DNA of 64,000 bases from assembly GCA_964619585.1 (NCBI GenBank), contig CAZUCO010000002.1, positions 1-64,000 on the forward strand, given 5' to 3'. Made by a program: the position numbers and the translations under genes. A model generated the notes under the pieces. The model worked only from the letters and a program-made list of their open reading frames with translations, did no database searches and was not told the DNA's origin. Source of the DNA: JASLCR01 sp964619585 (lineage in GTDB: Bacteria; Patescibacteriota; Saccharimonadia; Saccharimonadales; Saccharimonadaceae). Positions 60,617-64,000 of the stretch are shown piece by piece (positions within the stretch are counted from its first letter, which is position 1; every line of letters begins with the position of its first letter).

Positions 60617-61075
60617 ATGAGCAAGTCAAATGATTTTTATCTAGTAAGACACGGTAGCTACGATCGTTCCACTGGTGGTTTAGACCCAACTGGGCGTGAG
60701 GTGCATGCTCCATCTGCCAGAGATGAGCTTATAGCTCGAGGGGTTGGTTCAAATGCACTTCTGCTTTCTTCTGATGCCCTGCGTGCAGCTGAGACAGCTG
60801 AGATTATTGGTGAGGGAATAGGTGTGAATCCTATATTGAGTGAAGTGATAAATCAGGCTGGAAACAGAGCATGGAATGTCCAGGATCTAGATGCTGTCGT
60901 TGATGAGGCTCTCAAAAATGCAGGAGTCGCGCAGGACGGACGTGAACTTGTCGTTGTCACTCATGCGCCGATGCTTGCTATCGCACGACGCGTAGAAGAT
61001 GTTAACGATATTAGCTTCGGTGAAGTGTTTGCCTACGAGCGTGGAAGCTGGTATAACCCCGATTTTCGTAAGTAA
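60617..61075 (+). CDS. Histidine phosphatase superfamily protein (phosphoglycerate mutase/SixA-like)
   Basis: A 152-residue protein with the phosphate-binding motif LVRHGSYD (His near residue 10), then LLSSDALRAAETAEIIGE, and the second catalytic His in VVTHAPML. The size matches SixA-type small phosphatases. The substrate is unknown. A good Shine-Dalgarno (AGGAG, 60605-60609) fixes the start. Confidence 0.88.
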   Translation: MSKSNDFYLVRHGSYDRSTGGLDPTGREVHAPSARDELIARGVGSNALLLSSDALRAAETAEIIGEGIGVNPILSEVINQAGNRAWNVQDLDAVVDEALKNAGVAQDGRELVVVTHAPMLAIARRVEDVNDISFGEVFAYERGSWYNPDFRK

Positions 61076-61222
61076 TCGAAAGCTTATCTATTCTCGATCT
61101 CACCTGATCGATATAACAAAAAATAAGTGCTTTTGCTTTATGATAGGCCTCATGCAATAATGAAGCATATTATAAAAGATCTCGTTATGCAGGACGACGA
61201 TTAATTGGAATAGTTGAATCTT

Positions 61223-61762
61223 ATGAGAGAAACTGACGGCACAGAAGAGAAGGTAGCTACTACGACGACGGAGCGCTCGACCACACAGTCGATGGTTAGT
61301 GCACCTCAAGTGTGGCAGCAAGTTGCCTTTTGGTCTACTATTCCCGCTATCATCCTCGCTCCATTTTGGTTCGCTGCTGGACGTGGGTTTTTTGGTGCGG
61401 GTGGCTGGCTTGTCTTTGTTACGCTCCCTGCCGCTCTTTTTGTTATATTTCCGTACCAGCTTGCGGTGATGATTCTTGCGCTAGTTGGTAAGAAAAAATA
61501 TCTATCACGTCGAGCGAGCGGCCTTTTATTTGCTTACTATCTGCTGCTTATCTTGACGCAGATTAGCCTTGTTGATGGGGGAGATACCGAAGAGAGTATC
61601 GGCTCTGCATTGACGTTCGCTGGTGTTCCAGATGTGATCAACACTGCCATTTTTCCGATCAGTCTTTTAGCTGGAATCGGTGTAGCCGTGGCTCTTATCG
61701 TTGTGTTGATTATCGACCTTACTCATAGTCGGCGCATTCAGACGCAATCTCGGGAAAAGTAA
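61223..61762 (+). CDS. Multi-pass membrane protein, unknown function
   Basis: About 179 residues from ATG 61223; a TTG nine bases upstream is less likely. A hydrophilic start rich in Thr/Glu is followed by four transmembrane helices. No family was recognised. The 147-bp gap before it holds a 6-bp inverted repeat (61094-61111) and a weak TTGCTT-17-AATAAT promoter (61133-61161), nothing else. Confidence 0.65.
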   Translation: MRETDGTEEKVATTTTERSTTQSMVSAPQVWQQVAFWSTIPAIILAPFWFAAGRGFFGAGGWLVFVTLPAALFVIFPYQLAVMILALVGKKKYLSRRASGLLFAYYLLLILTQISLVDGGDTEESIGSALTFAGVPDVINTAIFPISLLAGIGVAVALIVVLIIDLTHSRRIQTQSREK

Positions 61763-61809
61763 GAAACTACTCGTAGCGGCAAATCTCCCCGGAGAAAAGT
61801 ATTTTTACA

Positions 61810-61835
61810 AAATGGTTGAAATATTTAAACCATTT
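61810..61835. promoter_or_regulatory. ArsR-type operator
   Basis: A 26-bp palindrome with 24 symmetric positions: arms AAATGGTT and AACCATTT around an AT centre. It overlaps the -35 and spacer of the arsR promoter (TTGAAA 61816-61821, 17 nt, TAAGCT 61839-61844). Position and symmetry fit autorepression by the dimeric ArsR-type regulator encoded next. Confidence 0.75.
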
Positions 61836-61850
61836 GTGTAAGCTAAAAAT

Positions 61851-62186
61851 ATGACACATGCCGAACAAGCAAAATATCTCCGCGGACTGTTTAAAAAGAC
61901 ACTGCCACTATTTAACGCACTTGGTGATGCCACACGTCAGCGCCTGATGCTACTTTTGATCGACGACAAGCAACGCTCCGTGGCAGAACTTGCCAATGAG
62001 ACCGAACTATCTCGTCCGACTATCTCGCATCATTTAAGACTACTCAAAGAAGCCGGTCTCATCGTTGAGCAAAAACGGGGCCGTAAACGATACTACATAC
62101 CATGCGGGAGTCAACATCTAGAATATGTCGAAGAACTTATAGTAGCGGTGCGCAAACTTGAACAACAGAAAAGGGGGATTCAATAA
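61851..62186 (+). CDS. ArsR family transcriptional regulator
   Basis: A 111-residue winged-helix protein: FNALGDATRQRLMLLL, then recognition region LSRPTISHHLRLLKEAGLIVEQKRGRKRYYIP. No ELCVCDL-type metal-binding Cys motif is present; the only Cys is near residue 84. So it likely senses something other than arsenic. It starts 6 nt after a -10, leaderless. Its stop overlaps the next ATG (TAATG), tying it to the MMPL transporter it probably controls. Confidence 0.9.
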   Translation: MTHAEQAKYLRGLFKKTLPLFNALGDATRQRLMLLLIDDKQRSVAELANETELSRPTISHHLRLLKEAGLIVEQKRGRKRYYIPCGSQHLEYVEELIVAVRKLEQQKRGIQ

Positions 62187-64000
62187 TGGGAAAAGGACTA
62201 CATAAACTAGGTGCATTTGCGTTTAAACATCCATGGCGAGTTATCGCAATCTGGTCAGTCATACTGGTGCTTCTTGGAGTGGGGGCGAGTCATTTTTTTA
62301 AGCCACCGACAAACGCACTGACAATACCAGGCATTGAGGCGCAAAAAGGCATCGACAAGGCAAGTGAACTTTTCCCAAATGGAGGTAAAGGATCAGGTCG
62401 TATCGTCTTTCACGTGTCTGATGGAAAGACCATTCCTGATCACAAGGCCGACATTGAGAGACTGACCAAGAAGATCGCTGATGTAGAAGGTGTATCACAG
62501 GTGGTAAGTCCATTTGCAAGTGAGACATTTATCTCTAAAGACAAACGTATTGCCTATGCGCAGGTGCAGCTCAAAGAGAGCACGGGCTCCGTTGCGACCA
62601 AGACGTTTGATGATGTGACAAAGAATGTCGAAGCTGCTCGTACTGGTGGTCTTGAAGTCGAGATGGGAGGAGACCTCATCAACAACACCCCCGGAGAGAT
62701 ATTGGGTATCGGTGAAGTCGCCGGTGTACTACTTGCGCTTGTAGTGCTTGTTATCACGCTTGGTTCGCTGGTTGCAGCAGGTATGCCGATCGTGACTGCA
62801 CTCGTGTCGATTGGTGTGAGCACTGCTGGTCTGTTTTCACTCAGCCAGCTCATAACGATCAACACCACCACTCCAGTATTGGCGATCATGCTTGGACTTG
62901 CTGTCGGAATCGATTACTCATTATTTATTATCAGCAAGTATCGTTCGTATGTGCTCGCCGGCTATAGCTACAAAGTTGCAGCCGCACGATCGATTGGAAC
63001 AGCAGGCAATGCTGTTGTGTTTGCTGCATTGACGGTTGTGATTGCTCTGGCTTCACTCAGCTTGGTCAATATTCCATTCATGACGACTATGGGTCTTGCT
63101 GGAGCGGCAAGTATTGCAGTTGCTGCGGCTGTAGCAGTGACACTCGTACCCGCCTTGCTTCGCTTTGCTGGATCACGAGTATTTGGTAAAAAGACACGTG
63201 CCAAGGTTGTTGCAGCGCAAAAGCGAGGTCCAAAAAAGACCACGACGTTGAGTCATCAGACGATTTGGTACAAATGGGGCGAAGGTGTAACAAAACGACC
63301 ATGGCTTGTACTGGCTGCGGCAGTAGTGTTGATTGCGTCAATCGCGTTTCCGGTAAAGCATCTTGAGCTTGGTCTACCAACCGATCAATATGCCGCCCAT
63401 GGTAGCACAGAGCGAAAAGCATATGACCTGCTAACAAAAGGTTTTGGTCAAGGTTTCAACGGACCCCTTACGCTGGTAGTTGAGGATCTGCCAGCTGTCA
63501 GCCAGGCTGACAAAGATGCAATTCGTTTGCAGGCAATGAAAGAGTTTAACAAACAAATTGCAGCCGCAAAGACAAAACAGGAAACTTATTTTGCTACAAA
63601 AGCAGCTCAGGCTATAACTTATGAACAGCAGATGGCGCTTCAGCAGGAGGTTGCAGCTGCTGAGGCAAAAGGCGCCGAACAGTACAAGGCTGGACTCGCG
63701 AAAGTCGAGCAAACGGTGAATCAATATGCAAAGTTTTCGCAACTTAAGAAAGTTGCCGACAAGGTTAGCCATGAAGCAAATGTCGAACAAGTATTACCAG
63801 CTATGGTGACAGACAAGGGTACGGCAGGGATTATTCAGGTGACGCCAAAGTCTGCACCAACTGATCAGCAGACTATCAATCTCATCGAACATTTCCGTAG
63901 TTCGAATACGCAAGCAAAGATTGCCGACGGCAAAAATATCTCCATTGCCGTGACGGGTTCAACAGCCTTGCAGACCGATATCAACAAGAAGCTTGCCGCT
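62186..64000 (+). CDS. MMPL/RND family transporter, cut by window edge
   Basis: 605 codons open to the right edge. An N-terminal helix (about 17-35, WRVIAIWSVILVLLGVGA), an external domain (about 40-165), and a block of helices (about 170-330) with the MMPL signature GLAVGIDYSLFI and FAALTVVIALASLSLV. A second external domain is under way at the cut, with a long Ala/Gln/Lys-rich helical stretch. MMPL proteins use the proton gradient to export lipids, glycolipids or drugs. A GGGGG Shine-Dalgarno precedes the ATG. Confidence 0.92.
   Translation, partial: MGKGLHKLGAFAFKHPWRVIAIWSVILVLLGVGASHFFKPPTNALTIPGIEAQKGIDKASELFPNGGKGSGRIVFHVSDGKTIPDHKADIERLTKKIADVEGVSQVVSPFASETFISKDKRIAYAQVQLKESTGSVATKTFDDVTKNVEAARTGGLEVEMGGDLINNTPGEILGIGEVAGVLLALVVLVITLGSLVAAGMPIVTALVSIGVSTAGLFSLSQLITINTTTPVLAIMLGLAVGIDYSLFIISKYRSYVLAGYSYKVAAARSIGTAGNAVVFAALTVVIALASLSLVNIPFMTTMGLAGAASIAVAAAVAVTLVPALLRFAGSRVFGKKTRAKVVAAQKRGPKKTTTLSHQTIWYKWGEGVTKRPWLVLAAAVVLIASIAFPVKHLELGLPTDQYAAHGSTERKAYDLLTKGFGQGFNGPLTLVVEDLPAVSQADKDAIRLQAMKEFNKQIAAAKTKQETYFATKAAQAITYEQQMALQQEVAAAEAKGAEQYKAGLAKVEQTVNQYAKFSQLKKVADKVSHEANVEQVLPAMVTDKGTAGIIQVTPKSAPTDQQTINLIEHFRSSNTQAKIADGKNISIAVTGSTALQTDINKKLAA

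Noticed and set aside
1..64000. CRISPR array, insertion sequence or prophage
   Set aside because: No regularly spaced repeats, transposase, integrase or phage structural genes were seen. The phage-type lysozyme domain is part of the T4SS hydrolase.
1..64000. Recoded TGA (as in Gracilibacteria and Absconditabacteria)
   Set aside because: TGA ends real genes here (for example the gene ending at 21391) and all large proteins read through without internal TGA, so the standard code fits.

Overview
The window looks like the replication-origin region of a Candidatus Saccharibacteria (TM7, Patescibacteria/CPR) chromosome. The placement is an inference. It rests on the dnaN-dnaA-rpmH-rnpA-yidC-jag block, a VirB4/PrgI-type secretion cluster with several small TrbC/VirB2-like pilins, very tight gene packing, and many cell-envelope genes without central metabolism. 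TGA, TAA and TAG all act as stops, so the standard code fits. No transposase, integrase or CRISPR array was seen. The sequence is cut inside a tRNA-Ser on the left and inside an MMPL transporter gene on the right.

Layout. (1) 1-1500: tRNA-Ser, comF and hsp20 around an overlapping divergent promoter. (2) 1500-24537: a type IV secretion-like island of about 23 kb. A leftward array holds six small pilin-like membrane proteins. It diverges from two very large VirB6-like proteins, PrgI, a TraC/VirB4-N-like protein, the VirB4 ATPase, a 1227-aa membrane-anchored protein carrying an exonuclease/endonuclease/phosphatase (EEP) domain and a CHAP amidase-type domain, a lysozyme/M23 wall hydrolase, and several anchored proteins of unknown function. 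No VirD4 coupling protein, VirB11 ATPase or relaxase is present here. (3) 24534-29549: dnaN, dnaA, oriC, rpmH, rnpA, yidC and jag. DnaA-box-like sites lie on both sides of dnaA. (4) 29570-59916: a surface-polysaccharide and envelope region. It has an M23/FG-GAP protein, a Wzm/Wzt-type ABC exporter, many glycosyltransferases, methyltransferases, a flippase-like protein, dTDP-rhamnose genes (rfbB, an rfbC-rfbD fusion, rfbA), UDP-glucose dehydrogenase, GDP-mannose pyrophosphorylase, glmS, and a polyprenyl-phosphate glycosylphosphotransferase. (5) 59993-64000: a LexA-like DNA-binding protein without protease domain, tRNA-Asn with a strong terminator, a histidine phosphatase, a membrane protein, and an ArsR-MMPL operon with a clear operator.

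How the parts fit. The pilins, VirB6-like channels, PrgI, VirB4 and wall hydrolases would make an envelope-spanning apparatus. The EEP-CHAP protein is the best candidate for an exported or surface-acting toxin-like or invasion component in a host-attached lifestyle. Region 4 would build and export a rhamnose/mannose/glucuronate-type surface glycan.

Gene expression. Many genes have a -10 element ending only 6-11 nt before the start codon and no Shine-Dalgarno sequence (rpmH, arsR, rfbB, manC, the VirB6-like gene, the first pilin and others). This suggests frequent leaderless transcripts alongside ordinary Shine-Dalgarno genes. Convergent genes often overlap at their stop codons.
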